DNA of 64,000 bases from Caballeronia sp. BR00000012568055 (GCF_029439455.1 NZ_JAQFVG010000075.1:62001-126000), one strand, 5' to 3'; counted from the first letter of the stretch, positions 44,159-53,160 are shown. The notes: generated from the letters alone by a model not told the origin. Made by a program: numbers and translations.

Positions 44159-44962
44159 ATGACCTCCATTCCCAACGTGCTCACCATCGCCGGTTCCGAT
44201 TCGGGCGGTGGCGCGGGCATTCAGGCGGACCTCAAGGCGTTCTCCGCGCTCGGCGCGTACGGCGCGAGTGTCATCACGGCGCTGACCGCGCAGAACACGC
44301 GCGGCGTAACGGCCGTGCACGCGCCCGAACCCGCGTTCATCACCGCGCAACTCGACGCCGTGTTCGACGATATTCGTATCGATGCCGTGAAGATCGGCAT
44401 GCTGGCGAACGCGGGCATCGTGCGCGCCGTGGCGGAAGCGCTGCGGCGGTATCGGCCCGCGCATATCGTGCTGGACACGGTGATGATTTCGAAAAGCAAT
44501 CACGCGTTGCTGGCACCGGAAGCCGTCGCTGCCTTGCGCGATGAACTGCTGCCGCTCGCCACGCTCGTCACGCCGAATCTGCCCGAAGCGGCGGCCTTGC
44601 TCGGCACTCAATCCGCCGCCGATGAAGACGCGATGGTGCGTCAGGGCGAAGCCTTGCGTGCGCTCGGTGCAAAGGCCGTGCTCGTGAAAGGCGGGCATCT
44701 CGCCTCGTCGGATAGTCCGGACTGGCTGATCGAAGATGGCGGCGCGCTCAGGCTGGGCGGCGCGCGCGTGCCGCTGCCGAATACGCATGGCACGGGCTGC
44801 ACGTTGTCATCGGCGATTGCGGCGCTGATTCCGCAGAGCGGCGATCTCGCCACGGCAACCGCCGAGGCCAAGCGCTATCTGACCGGCGCGATCGAAGCGA
44901 GTGCGCGTTTGCAAGTCGGCAGCGGCGTCGGGCCGGTGCACCACTTTTTCAGGTGGTGGTGA
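44159..44962 (+). CDS. thiD: Hydroxymethylpyrimidine/phosphomethylpyrimidine kinase ThiD
   Basis: Phosphorylates HMP and then HMP-phosphate. The 267-residue ribokinase-fold protein starts MTSIPNVLTIAGSDSGGGAG, and the catalytic segment NTHGTGCTLSSA is near the C-terminus. It follows thiE by 7 bp. Its 3' end overlaps the convergent DUF1853 gene by 14 bp. Confidence 0.97.
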   Translation: MTSIPNVLTIAGSDSGGGAGIQADLKAFSALGAYGASVITALTAQNTRGVTAVHAPEPAFITAQLDAVFDDIRIDAVKIGMLANAGIVRAVAEALRRYRPAHIVLDTVMISKSNHALLAPEAVAALRDELLPLATLVTPNLPEAAALLGTQSAADEDAMVRQGEALRALGAKAVLVKGGHLASSDSPDWLIEDGGALRLGGARVPLPNTHGTGCTLSSAIAALIPQSGDLATATAEAKRYLTGAIEASARLQVGSGVGPVHHFFRWW

Positions 44963-45926
44963 GCGCGGCGGCTGCATAGGCGCGCGCGCGTTCCGGCCAG
45001 TCGTCCGGCACGATAAAACCGCGCGATTCTTCGGACCAGCGGTTCTCGTCGCCGTCGCGTTGGTAGACGGCGACCATCGTCGGCAACACGCTTTCGGCAA
45101 GGCGCGCGCTCAATAAAGGCGCGTCGTCGATCAAGCGTTCCGCGTCCTTCGCATCGATCGATCGCGACGCCAGCCACGCCATGCGCGGCTGCACGACCCA
45201 CGCGCGCTTCTGCTCGCGTCGCGTCGTGACATCATGCGACGCGCGCCATTCCGATGCCGTCATCCACCAGCCGCGCAGATGATCGCCGCCGAGTTCGGGC
45301 GCGGGTTCGGTGTGAGCATCGTGATAGAAAAGCCGGCCTTTCATGTAGAGCTGCGCGCGCCAGGGGCCGGCGAGATCGAGCGCATCGAATTCGGGACGCG
45401 TGGTCATCGACATTTGATGCGTGAGCAGGCGCGCGTGCTTCACATCGAAGCGATCCTGAAGATTCGGCCCCACGTAGTCCGACAAGCGCGCCGCCTGCCT
45501 GACACCATCGCCGATATGCAGATAGAACTTGACCGCGAGTTCCCAATGCAGACGCGCGCCGTCGTTCGATTCCAGCAAAAAATCGCATTCGCCGATGGTG
45601 CGCTTGCCCTGCCGCAGCGGCACATTCGCTGCCAGCAGCCGCAGCGACGGCCCGTTGGCGAGGAAAAATTCGAGCAGGCTTTCGGCGTAGATGCCCAGAC
45701 GCGTCGATTTGGGATTGCGGACGCGCGCGTGGAGCGCATCGGGCATGGCGTCGAGAGCGTGGAGCCAGGTGAGCGCGGCGTCGCGAGCGGTGTCATCGGC
45801 GAAGGGATGCGCGAGCGGCATGCCAGCACGATCCGCGCGCAGCAAGTCCGGCGCGAACAGCAACCAGGCCAGGTCTCGCACGGTGACGTCCTCGAAACGA
45901 TCGACGATCCGCGCGAGTCCGGTCAT
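44949..45926 (-). CDS. DUF1853 family protein (possible PD-(D/E)XK nuclease fold)
   Basis: A 325-residue protein of the DUF1853 family, function unreported as far as I know. The central region has TIGECDFLLES followed about 10 residues later by HWELAVKFYL. This Asp, then Glu and Lys on the next strand, resembles the PD-(D/E)XK metal site, with the Glu placed variantly. Its ATG overlaps the stop of the uracil-DNA glycosylase gene (TGATG), so the two are translated together. A nuclease or repair role is inference from motif and linkage. Confidence 0.85.
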   Translation of the reverse strand: MTGLARIVDRFEDVTVRDLAWLLFAPDLLRADRAGMPLAHPFADDTARDAALTWLHALDAMPDALHARVRNPKSTRLGIYAESLLEFFLANGPSLRLLAANVPLRQGKRTIGECDFLLESNDGARLHWELAVKFYLHIGDGVRQAARLSDYVGPNLQDRFDVKHARLLTHQMSMTTRPEFDALDLAGPWRAQLYMKGRLFYHDAHTEPAPELGGDHLRGWWMTASEWRASHDVTTRREQKRAWVVQPRMAWLASRSIDAKDAERLIDDAPLLSARLAESVLPTMVAVYQRDGDENRWSEESRGFIVPDDWPERARAYAAAALTTT

Positions 45927-46813
45927 CAGCGCGCGCCCTTTCCTTTGCCCTGTTCCGCCGATGGCTCGACGCCGAGCGCGCTGAGCGCATCGCGATAAGC
46001 GCCGCGCGCGAGGCACAGATCGGCCCATGCCTTGGCTTTTTCCGGCAGGCTGCGCAGCAAGTACGCCGGGTGATACGTGACCACCACCGGCACGCCGCGA
46101 TACTCGTGCACGCGGCCGCGCATCGACGAAATGCTGGCTTCGTTTTTCAGCAGGCTTTGCGCCGCGAAACGGCCGAGCGCGACGATCACCTTCGGCTTCA
46201 CCAGTTCGACTTGCCGTTGCAGATACGGCTCGCAACGCGCGATTTCATCGAGATCGGGATTGCGGTTGCCGGGCGGGCGGCACTTGATCACGTTGGCGAT
46301 ATACACGTTCGATTCGCGCGACAGCCCGAGCGCACGCAGCATGTTGTCGAGCAGCTTGCCCGCTTGTCCGACGAACGGTTCGCCCTGCTTGTCCTCGTTC
46401 TCGCCGGGCGCTTCACCGATTAGCATCCAATCCGCTTCGCGGTCACCGACACCGAACACCGTGTTCGTGCGGCGCTCGCACAAGCGGCATTGCTCGCAAG
46501 TCGATACGCGTGCGGCGAGTGCGTCCCAGTCGAGCGTGTGGACGTCAGACGGCGCGGCCATCGCCGGTTCGATTTGAAGCGGGGCTTCGTCGGTCCAGGG
46601 AAGATCGTCGTAGGCTTCGAAGGGCGGCGTGTCGAGGTCGGATGCGGGCTTTGGCGTTGGCTGCGGCGTTTCGACCGCAGAAGGCTCCGCAACTTCAGCG
46701 ACAGGCGCTACAGCTTCCACCTTCACATCGGCGACGACTTCGCGCGCCACGCCACGCCGAACCCAGACCGGCCCGATCCCCAACTCTTCCACCAGCATGT
46801 CATCGAGCGCCAT
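45926..46813 (-). CDS. Uracil-DNA glycosylase, family 4-like (Fe-S)
   Basis: Removes uracil from DNA. I use the start [12 protein letters not shown] at 46813 (295 residues). About 90 variable, Pro/Ala/Glu-rich residues precede the catalytic domain. That domain has the Fe-S cysteines ([10 protein letters not shown], then [10 protein letters not shown] and ARCEPYL), motif [19 protein letters not shown] and motif B HPAYLLR. The long disordered N-terminal extension is common in betaproteobacterial members. The 5' end overlaps rimI by 14 bp and the 3' end overlaps DUF1853. Confidence 0.94.
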   Translation of the reverse strand: MALDDMLVEELGIGPVWVRRGVAREVVADVKVEAVAPVAEVAEPSAVETPQPTPKPASDLDTPPFEAYDDLPWTDEAPLQIEPAMAAPSDVHTLDWDALAARVSTCEQCRLCERRTNTVFGVGDREADWMLIGEAPGENEDKQGEPFVGQAGKLLDNMLRALGLSRESNVYIANVIKCRPPGNRNPDLDEIARCEPYLQRQVELVKPKVIVALGRFAAQSLLKNEASISSMRGRVHEYRGVPVVVTYHPAYLLRSLPEKAKAWADLCLARGAYRDALSALGVEPSAEQGKGKGAR

Positions 46814-47294
46814 GCGCACTCTCCTTCGAAAACGTCAGACGCATGACGATTGCGTCCTCGCGCATGCGATGCCGCGCGGGGTAATAGTTCTTGCGACGCC
46901 CGATGGCCTCAAAGCCGAATCGTTCATAAAGCTGGATGGCGCGCGGATTCGACGGCCGCACTTCGAGCAACACGCCTTCGAGCCGTTCCGATCGCGCGAT
47001 CCGCACCGCTTCACGCAGCAAAGTCAGCCCCGCGCCCGCACGCTGCGCGGCAGGCGCGACGCATAAGTTCAGCAAGTGCATTTCATCGACGACCGGCATC
47101 AACACGCAATAGCCGATCAGCGTGCCCGTCACATGACGCAAGCACACGCCGTAATAACCGTTGCGCAGCGAATCCTGAAAGTTGCCACGGCTCCACGGAA
47201 ACTCATAGGCGAGCTTTTCGACGGCGGCGACTTCGTCGAGATCGGTTTCGGTCATCGGCGTGAGATACCGATCCGCGAGCAGCACGCCGCTCAC
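46800..47294 (-). CDS. rimI: Ribosomal protein S18 alanine N-acetyltransferase RimI
   Basis: GNAT acetyltransferase of 164 residues. The acetyl-CoA segment (about RAGAGLTLLREAV) and the later EVRPSNPRAIQLYERFGF and RKNYYP motifs match RimI. It overlaps tsaB by 4 bp (ATGA) and the UDG gene by 14 bp. The tsaB-rimI pairing is conserved in many bacteria, which supports the assignment. Confidence 0.95.
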   Translation of the reverse strand: MSGVLLADRYLTPMTETDLDEVAAVEKLAYEFPWSRGNFQDSLRNGYYGVCLRHVTGTLIGYCVLMPVVDEMHLLNLCVAPAAQRAGAGLTLLREAVRIARSERLEGVLLEVRPSNPRAIQLYERFGFEAIGRRKNYYPARHRMREDAIVMRLTFSKESAHGAR

Positions 47295-48073
47295 CGAGTC
47301 GCCTCCTCGCGGGCCTGCATGCGTTCGGCGGTGGTCTGAGCGACCTTGTTGCGGATGTATTCCGGCGCGGCCAGTTCGGGCGCGACCGCGTGTCCCGCCC
47401 GCAGCACGCGCAAGCCGACCAGCGCGACCGGCAACGCGTGCGGCAGCGCTTCATGATCGACGACGGATGCTGCAGCAGCCACCGGCAAGCGATCGCCGAA
47501 TGCGGCGGCGGCGTTGCCTGCGAGCACGAACGGCGCATCGGGCAAAGGCAACGCGCCCGGCGCATCAAGCGATGCGGGATGCAGTGTGCGCCACTCGCCC
47601 TGAGCATCGTCGGCATCGTCGAAGAGATAGTCGGCCCAGTAGACCTCGTCCATGCGAGCGTCCAGCGCAACCAACACGCGCGCCGGCAGCGATGCGTCAT
47701 GCAGACGCGCAGCTTCGGCGCACGCGAGCAGCGTGCTCACGGGCACCACCGGCACGTTCAGCCCGAAGGCCAGACCTTGCGCGACGCCCGTCGCGGTGCG
47801 CAAGCCGGTGAACGAGCCCGGACCCGCGCCGAACGCGATGGCGTCGCAATCGGCGAGGACGAGACCGGCGGTATCGAACAGTTCGCGCACCATCGGCAGA
47901 ACGCGTGCGCTCGATACCGCGCCAGTCGCTTCATGGCGGAACCAGACGCGGATCGGCCCGCTCTCGTACTGAGGCGCGGAAGACGGCGGTGCGGAGACGG
48001 AATCGGCGAGCAGGAGCGCGGCGGAGCAGAACTCCGTCGAGGTATCGAGGGCGAGCAGAACGGTGCGTGTCAT
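47291..48073 (-). CDS. tsaB: tRNA threonylcarbamoyladenosine biosynthesis protein TsaB
   Basis: Partner of TsaD/TsaE in t6A37 modification of ANN-decoding tRNAs. The 260-residue ASKHA-fold protein has LALDTSTEFCSAALL at the N-terminus and the GPGSFTGLRTATGVAQGLA segment. An insertion of about 30 residues (GPIRVWFRHEATG region) is longer than in E. coli TsaB. It is first in the tsaB-rimI-UDG-DUF1853 run, whose genes all overlap. Confidence 0.96.
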   Translation of the reverse strand: MTRTVLLALDTSTEFCSAALLLADSVSAPPSSAPQYESGPIRVWFRHEATGAVSSARVLPMVRELFDTAGLVLADCDAIAFGAGPGSFTGLRTATGVAQGLAFGLNVPVVPVSTLLACAEAARLHDASLPARVLVALDARMDEVYWADYLFDDADDAQGEWRTLHPASLDAPGALPLPDAPFVLAGNAAAAFGDRLPVAAAASVVDHEALPHALPVALVGLRVLRAGHAVAPELAAPEYIRNKVAQTTAERMQAREEATR

Positions 48074-48224
48074 AGCGCGTATTGTAATGCGGGACCCGCC
48101 CTGCTTTGACGCCGATCAGCACGCGCGCGCGGTCAACCATCGCCTCGTTTCGAGGAAAGCTTCGACGGCCGCGCGCCGATCGCTTGCTAAGATCGTTCAT
48201 CCATCTCATTAAGAAGGAGCATGC

Positions 48225-48494
48225 ATGACCGATATCGATCAGCAATTCACCCAGGCCCAGACCGACGTGACGGAATTGCCCGAACGTCCCGGCAACCTGA
48301 CGTTGCTGCGTCTCTACGCGCTGTTCAAGCAAGGCAGCAGCGGCGATGTGAACGGCGACAAGCCCGGCTTCACCGATATCGTCGGCAAGTACAAATACGA
48401 AGCCTGGGCCGCCCTCAAAGGCACGCCCGCCGGCGACGCCAAGCAGCGCTACGTGGAACTGGTCGAATCGCTCAAGCGCGGCGAAGCGAGCTGA
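48225..48494 (+). CDS. Acyl-CoA-binding protein
   Basis: An 89-residue four-helix protein of the ACBP family. Conserved signs are LLRLYALFKQGSSGDVNG, KYEAWAALKGT and the late YVELVESL. The Shine-Dalgarno AAGAAGGAG lies just upstream of the ATG. ACBPs bind long-chain acyl-CoA esters and are common in eukaryotes but patchy in bacteria. It is monocistronic, between divergent tsaB and the rhlE leader. Confidence 0.95.
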   Translation: MTDIDQQFTQAQTDVTELPERPGNLTLLRLYALFKQGSSGDVNGDKPGFTDIVGKYKYEAWAALKGTPAGDAKQRYVELVESLKRGEAS

Positions 48495-48969
48495 ACCGGC
48501 GCATTTCTGCATCGAAAAAGTGAAAGCGTGCCGTCTTCTTGCCCCAAGTGGCACGCAGATGGCGCGCGATGCGTCAAAACGTGGCGCGACGCAGCAATTT
48601 CCGATATAATTCGGATTTAGCGCTTAATTGTCTGTGTTCTGACCCGGTTCTTCGGGAGGAATGCGGCGCAGATAGGCGCTTCGTAGCGTTTTGCTCCAAT
48701 CCAGTTTAGAAACTGTCCCTTCCCTGCTGAGCCGCGGCATTGCCTGATCCCAGAGCAATGTACGTTTCGCGGTCTGTCAAGCATCAGGCTGATGTCGGGA
48801 CCTTCGGGGTCTCGCGTATCCGATACAGCTTCTAACAAAGATTCTCGCCGCCCGTTCGCGCGAGTTGCCCCCGTTTTTCGATTTGCTCGCTGTTTCTTCG
48901 CTCGCTGAATCCAACGACTTGGGTATGCCGATTGGCGCCGACGCCTTATTTCTTGTTTCAAGGATCGAC
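48495..48969 (+). promoter_or_regulatory. Promoter region and ~350-nt leader of the rhlE-type helicase
   Basis: A clear TATAAT lies at 48605-48610 within CCGATATAATTCGG, with no good -35. Transcription from about 48617 would give a 5' UTR of around 350 nt containing several hairpin-forming stretches, for example GGGACC-TTCG-GGGTCTC near 48797. Upstream, TGGCACG-N4-TGGC at 48549-48563 is one mismatch from the sigma-54 consensus but may be chance. Long structured leaders are usual for cold-responsive DEAD-box helicases, so autoregulation or temperature response is plausible. I see no gene in this stretch. Confidence 0.55.
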
Positions 48970-50631
48970 ATGACTTCGAGCTTTACCCCCAGCCCGTTGG
49001 ACAACATTGCAGCACAAGCGCTCGGCAACGCGCCGGCCGCCGATGTACCCGCAGCACCCGCAGTAGCCGCCACGCCCGCCGCACCCGCAGGTCCCTCTTT
49101 CGAATCGCTCGGCCTTTCCGCCGAAATCGTCTCGGCGCTGACCGCAGCCGGCTATCAAAACCCGACGCCCGTGCAACAGCGCGCAATTCCCGCCGCGCTC
49201 GCCGGACGCGATCTGCTCGTTTCCAGCCCGACCGGTTCGGGCAAGACGGCGGCATTCATGCTGCCTGCCATCGAAAAATTCGCGCAGTTGCAGAAGCTGG
49301 ACGCGCAGAAGAGTCAGCCGCGTGACCCGAACGCCAAGCCGGGCCGTCGCCCGATGCCGGTTGCGCGTCCGCAACTGCTCGTGCTCACGCCCACGCGCGA
49401 ACTGGCCATGCAAGTGACCGCCGCCGCGACCACGTACGGCAAGCACCTGCGCCGTCTGCGCACCGTCAGCATTCTCGGCGGCGTGGCGTATGGTCAGCAA
49501 CTGATGTTGCTCGCCAAGAACCCCGAAATTCTCGTCGCTACGCCGGGTCGTCTGATCGACCATCTGGAGCGCGGCCGTATCGATCTTTCGAATCTGAGCA
49601 TGCTCGTGCTCGACGAAGCCGACCGTATGCTGGACATGGGCTTTATCGAAGACATCGAACGAATCGTCGATGCGACGCCCGCTTCGCGTCAGACGCTGCT
49701 GTTCTCGGCAACCATCGACGGCAAGATTTCGTCGCTGACCGGCCGCCTGCTGAAGGATCCGGAGCGTATCGAGATCGTTCAGAAGCTCGAAGCGAAGAGC
49801 AACATCGCGCAAACCGTGCATTACGTCGATGACCGCGATCACAAGGATCGTCTGCTCGACCATCTGCTGCGCGCTGACGAACTCGATCAAGCCATCGTTT
49901 TCACGGCCACCAAGAGCGATGCCGATCTGATCGCGAACCGTCTGGCCGATGCGGGTTTCGAATCCGCCGCGCTGCACGGCGATCTCCCGCAAGGCGCGCG
50001 TAACCGCACCATTCGCGCGCTGCGCGAGCGCCGTGTGCGCGTGCTGGTCGCAACGGACGTGGCGGCGCGTGGTATCGATATTCCGGGCATCACGCACGTG
50101 TTCAACTACGATCTGCCGAAGTTCGCGGAAGATTATGTGCACCGTATCGGCCGTACGGGTCGTGCGGGCCGTAGCGGTATCGCGGTGAGCCTGGTGCATC
50201 ATGCTGAAATGGGCGCGCTGAAGCGTATCGAGCGTTTCGTGCGTGCACCGCTGCCGGTGAACGTCGTTGTAGGCTTCGAGCCGCGCAAGGCGCCGCCGAA
50301 GGCTGGTTTCGGCGGTGGACGCGGCCGTCCGGGCGGTGGTAACGGCGGTGGTCGTCGTTTCGGCGGCAATGGCGGCGGCAGCAGCAGCGGCCGTGGCTAT
50401 GGTCCGGGCAATGCTGGCGGCTACGGCGGCAACAAGTCGAACGCGGGTTCGCGTGACGGCGGCGGCTATCGCAGCGAAGGTGGTGGTTATCGCGGTGAAG
50501 GCGGCGGTTATCGCAGCGAAGGCGGCGGCAACCGTGGCGATGGCGGCGGTTATCGCGGTGGCAATCGTGGCGAAGGCGGCTACGGCGCGCGTCGCAATGA
50601 CGGCCCGCGCGCACCGCGTCGCGGCAGCTAA
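48970..50631 (+). CDS. rhlE: DEAD-box RNA helicase, RhlE family
   Basis: ATP-dependent RNA helicase for ribosome assembly and RNA turnover. The ATG at 48970, preceded by AAGGA, gives 553 residues. The Ala/Pro-rich N-terminus (about 1-40) is followed by the Q-motif, Walker A SPTGSGKT, PTRELA, DEAD in VLDEADRMLDMGF, SAT and the C-terminal HRIGRTGRAGRSG. The last 110 residues or so are a Gly/Arg/Tyr/Asn-rich tail (GGGYRGEGGGYRSEGGG-type repeats) likely to bind RNA without structure. Its low-complexity tail parallels the repetitive arm of the pseudouridine synthase at 16.9-18.0 kb. Confidence 0.94.
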   Translation: MTSSFTPSPLDNIAAQALGNAPAADVPAAPAVAATPAAPAGPSFESLGLSAEIVSALTAAGYQNPTPVQQRAIPAALAGRDLLVSSPTGSGKTAAFMLPAIEKFAQLQKLDAQKSQPRDPNAKPGRRPMPVARPQLLVLTPTRELAMQVTAAATTYGKHLRRLRTVSILGGVAYGQQLMLLAKNPEILVATPGRLIDHLERGRIDLSNLSMLVLDEADRMLDMGFIEDIERIVDATPASRQTLLFSATIDGKISSLTGRLLKDPERIEIVQKLEAKSNIAQTVHYVDDRDHKDRLLDHLLRADELDQAIVFTATKSDADLIANRLADAGFESAALHGDLPQGARNRTIRALRERRVRVLVATDVAARGIDIPGITHVFNYDLPKFAEDYVHRIGRTGRAGRSGIAVSLVHHAEMGALKRIERFVRAPLPVNVVVGFEPRKAPPKAGFGGGRGRPGGGNGGGRRFGGNGGGSSSGRGYGPGNAGGYGGNKSNAGSRDGGGYRSEGGGYRGEGGGYRSEGGGNRGDGGGYRGGNRGEGGYGARRNDGPRAPRRGS

Positions 50632-50680
50632 GACGCGTTGACGAGGCGGCTTTCGGGCCGCTTCGGATCAGCTTCAGAGA

Positions 50681-50710
50681 AAACCGATGCCCTGTGCATC
50701 GGTTTTTTTT
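50681..50710. terminator. Bidirectional terminator between rhlE and uspA
   Basis: AAACCGATGC (50681-50690) pairs perfectly with GCATCGGTTT (50696-50705) around CCTGT, followed by a T-run to 50710. The 5' flank is A-rich enough to serve the convergent uspA gene as well. Confidence 0.92.
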
Positions 50711-50747
50711 CGTCCTTTTTCGTCCGTTCGGGACCACCGCTCGCTTT

Positions 50748-51182
50748 TCAGCGATACACGATGACCGGAATCTTGGTATGCGTCAGCACGCGCTGCGTTT
50801 CGCTGCCTATCAGCAGACTTCCGAGGCCACGACGTCCGTGCGACGCCATCAGAATCACGTCGCAACCCTGATGCTCGGCTGTGTCGATAATGCCGAGGTA
50901 CGGCGCGGCTTCGACGCTCGTCACGCTGTCGCATGTGACGCCAGCCTCCGCCGCCGCGCGCTCGACGGCGCGCAAATGCTCGCGGGCTTCGTTTTCGGCA
51001 CGGGCGTGGAAATCGTCGGGCGGCTCGACGGCGACATCGGCGAACGGTGAATAGGGATATTGCGGCAGACACGCATACGCCGTGATGCGCGCGCCCACGG
51101 ATTGCGCCAGATCGATCGCGCCGTCGATCGCCTTCTGCGACAGCGCGGAGCCGTCAGTGGGCACGAGAATGTGCTTGAACAT
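50748..51182 (-). CDS. Universal stress protein UspA family
   Basis: A 144-residue single-domain protein starting MFKHILVPTDGSALSQ; GGAGG lies 8-12 nt before the ATG at 51182 (an upstream frame to 51344 is not family-like). The nucleotide motif GRRGLGSLLIGSETQRVL (G-x2-G-x9-G-S) predicts an ATP-binding Usp. Role in stress survival; the exact trigger is not readable. Confidence 0.94.
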   Translation of the reverse strand: MFKHILVPTDGSALSQKAIDGAIDLAQSVGARITAYACLPQYPYSPFADVAVEPPDDFHARAENEAREHLRAVERAAAEAGVTCDSVTSVEAAPYLGIIDTAEHQGCDVILMASHGRRGLGSLLIGSETQRVLTHTKIPVIVYR

Positions 51183-51331
51183 GGCGTCCTCCTTCGGAGG
51201 TCGAGATGACTTTATTGTAGTAAGGCGGCGGGACGGGATGAAGGAATTGATATGGAACGTTCGCAAACGCCATGATTGTTGCCCATGCACGTCAATCAAT
51301 TTCACATACATAGTCATCCAAAACAATCGGC

Positions 51332-52237
51332 CTATTCCCCCCAATACCCCGCCGTCTGATACGTATGCTTGAGCAAATCAAGAAACAACCTCACGCGCAG
51401 CGGCAAATGCCTTCTCTGCGGGAACACGGCGTGTATCCCAATCGGCGGCGCGGCGAATGAATCGAGCACGCTGACGAGCCGTCCTGCGCCGATATCGTCG
51501 CCCACTTCCCACCACGATCGCCACGCCAGTCCGCGTCCTTCCAGACACCATTCGTGCAGCACCGCGCCATCCGAGCACTCCATCGTGCCGGACACTTTGA
51601 TGGTCACGACCTTGCCGTCTTCCTGAAACACCCATCCTCGCTGCTGATTCGCCGATGCCCCCAGCGCCAGGCAATTGTGATGCGCAAGCGAAGCCAGATC
51701 CGCAGGCTTTCCACGCTTACCCAGATACTCAGGCGACGCCACACACACCCGCCGATTCTCCCCGAGCTTCAGCGACACCAGCGACGAATCCGGCAGTTCC
51801 CCCAGTCGCACCGCACAATCAAAGCCTTCGTTGACCAGATCGACCATGCGATCGGTCAAATCCAGACTGACCGATACATCCGGATGCTGCGTCGTGAACT
51901 TAGGCACCAGCGACGCAACGTGCCGCCGTCCAAACCCCGCCGGCGCCGATACGCGCAAATGCCCGCTCGCCTTCACGCCGCCCGCCGATACGCTCGCCTC
52001 GGCGTTCTGCATATCGTTGATGATGCGCTGGCAGTCCTCCAGAAACGCCGATCCCTCGAACGTCAGCGTGATCCGGCGCGTGGTGCGCACCAGCAGCTTC
52101 ACGCCGAGCCGTTCCTCGAGCGCATCGAGCCTGCGCCCGATCACCGCTGGCGCGATGCCCTCGGCCTGCGCCGCCGCCGACAAACTGCCCTTCGCCGCCA
52201 CCGAGGCGAATGTCTCAATCTGCTTGAACCGATCCAT
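51332..52237 (-). CDS. LysR-family transcriptional regulator
   Basis: A 301-residue regulator with an N-terminal winged helix-turn-helix (about 1-60, SLSAAAQAEGIAPAVIGRRL) and a periplasmic-binding-protein-like effector domain (about 90-290). It is divergent from the haloacid dehalogenase-malate synthase operon, with a 137-bp intergenic region to the dehalogenase start. By LysR convention it probably controls that operon in response to a substrate or intermediate; the effector is unknown. Confidence 0.92.
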   Translation of the reverse strand: MDRFKQIETFASVAAKGSLSAAAQAEGIAPAVIGRRLDALEERLGVKLLVRTTRRITLTFEGSAFLEDCQRIINDMQNAEASVSAGGVKASGHLRVSAPAGFGRRHVASLVPKFTTQHPDVSVSLDLTDRMVDLVNEGFDCAVRLGELPDSSLVSLKLGENRRVCVASPEYLGKRGKPADLASLAHHNCLALGASANQQRGWVFQEDGKVVTIKVSGTMECSDGAVLHEWCLEGRGLAWRSWWEVGDDIGAGRLVSVLDSFAAPPIGIHAVFPQRRHLPLRVRLFLDLLKHTYQTAGYWGE

Positions 52238-52321
52238 GCGTTTTCATCGTGTTTGACATCGTTCCGACACAGATTAGTGATCGAAAAGTAAAAGATCAAG
52301 TGATTTTCGGGCGCTTTTTCC

Positions 52322-52332
52322 ATCACTGTGAT
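52322..52332. promoter_or_regulatory. Candidate LysR operator ATCAC-T-GTGAT
   Basis: A perfect 5-bp palindrome with a 1-bp centre in the LysR/dehalogenase intergenic region, 43 bp upstream of the dehalogenase start codon. It has the interrupted-dyad form of LysR sites. The intergenic region is AT-rich compared with both genes. Confidence 0.4.
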
Positions 52333-52374
52333 CACGAATACAATTCATTTGACCTCTAAATGGAGCGCAAGGCC

Positions 52375-53142
52375 ATGTCGGCCATAACGACAACCGCATC
52401 ATCTACATCCGCTTATATCGATACACCGCGCGCCATCGTGTTCGATGCGTACAGCACGCTGTTCGACGTTCATTCCGTGGTCGCTGCCGCCGAGCAACTG
52501 TTTCCCGGCAACGGCGCGGCACTCTCGGCGCTCTGGCGTCAGAAGCAGATCGAATACACGCAGTTGCGCACGCTCGGCGATCGATACGCGCCGTTCTGGG
52601 ACGTGACGCTCGACGCGCTGCGCCACGCCGCCGCGCGCCTCGCGCTCAGCGATGCCCTCACGAGCACCGCCGAAAAGCGCCTGATGGACGAATACGCGTG
52701 TCTCTCCGCGTTCCCCGACACCGTGCCCGCGCTCAAAACGCTGCGGGAAAACTATCCGCTTGCGATTCTCTCGAACGGCAATCCGCCGATGCTCGATATC
52801 GCCGTGAAAAGCGCGGGCATGGCGGGCCTGTTCGAACACGTCCTGTCCGTCGATGCCGTCCGCGTCTACAAACCCGCCGCCGCCGCGTACGCACTCGGCA
52901 CGCGCGCTTTCGATGCATTGGCGCGGGAGATCGTGTTCGTTTCATCGAACGGATGGGATATCGCGGGCGCGTCGTGGTTCGGCTACACGACGTTCTGGAT
53001 CAACCGTGCGGCGCTGCCCGTCGAACAATTGGGCGTGACGCCGGACGGCACGGGACGCGGCATGAACGAACTTATCGCGTTTATCGAAAGCGCAGGCAAC
53101 CAAACCCCACGCAGCAGCAGCAAAACACGCAAAACCGTCTGA
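52375..53142 (+). CDS. Haloacid dehalogenase, type II (HAD superfamily)
   Basis: Hydrolytic L-2-haloacid dehalogenase by family. I use the ATG at 52375 (255 residues), with GGAG about 9 nt upstream; an in-frame ATG at 52360 is possible. The nucleophile Asp is in VFDAYSTLFDVHS, the Ser/Asn in ILSNGNPPML, the Lys in VYKPAAAAYALG and the late Asp in FVSSNGWDIAGASWFGY, the full type II pattern. Family members convert 2-haloacids such as chloroacetate to 2-hydroxyacids. It is followed by malate synthase after 18 bp. Confidence 0.92.
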   Translation: MSAITTTASSTSAYIDTPRAIVFDAYSTLFDVHSVVAAAEQLFPGNGAALSALWRQKQIEYTQLRTLGDRYAPFWDVTLDALRHAAARLALSDALTSTAEKRLMDEYACLSAFPDTVPALKTLRENYPLAILSNGNPPMLDIAVKSAGMAGLFEHVLSVDAVRVYKPAAAAYALGTRAFDALAREIVFVSSNGWDIAGASWFGYTTFWINRAALPVEQLGVTPDGTGRGMNELIAFIESAGNQTPRSSSKTRKTV

Positions 53143-53160
53143 CCGACCAAGGAGAACCAC

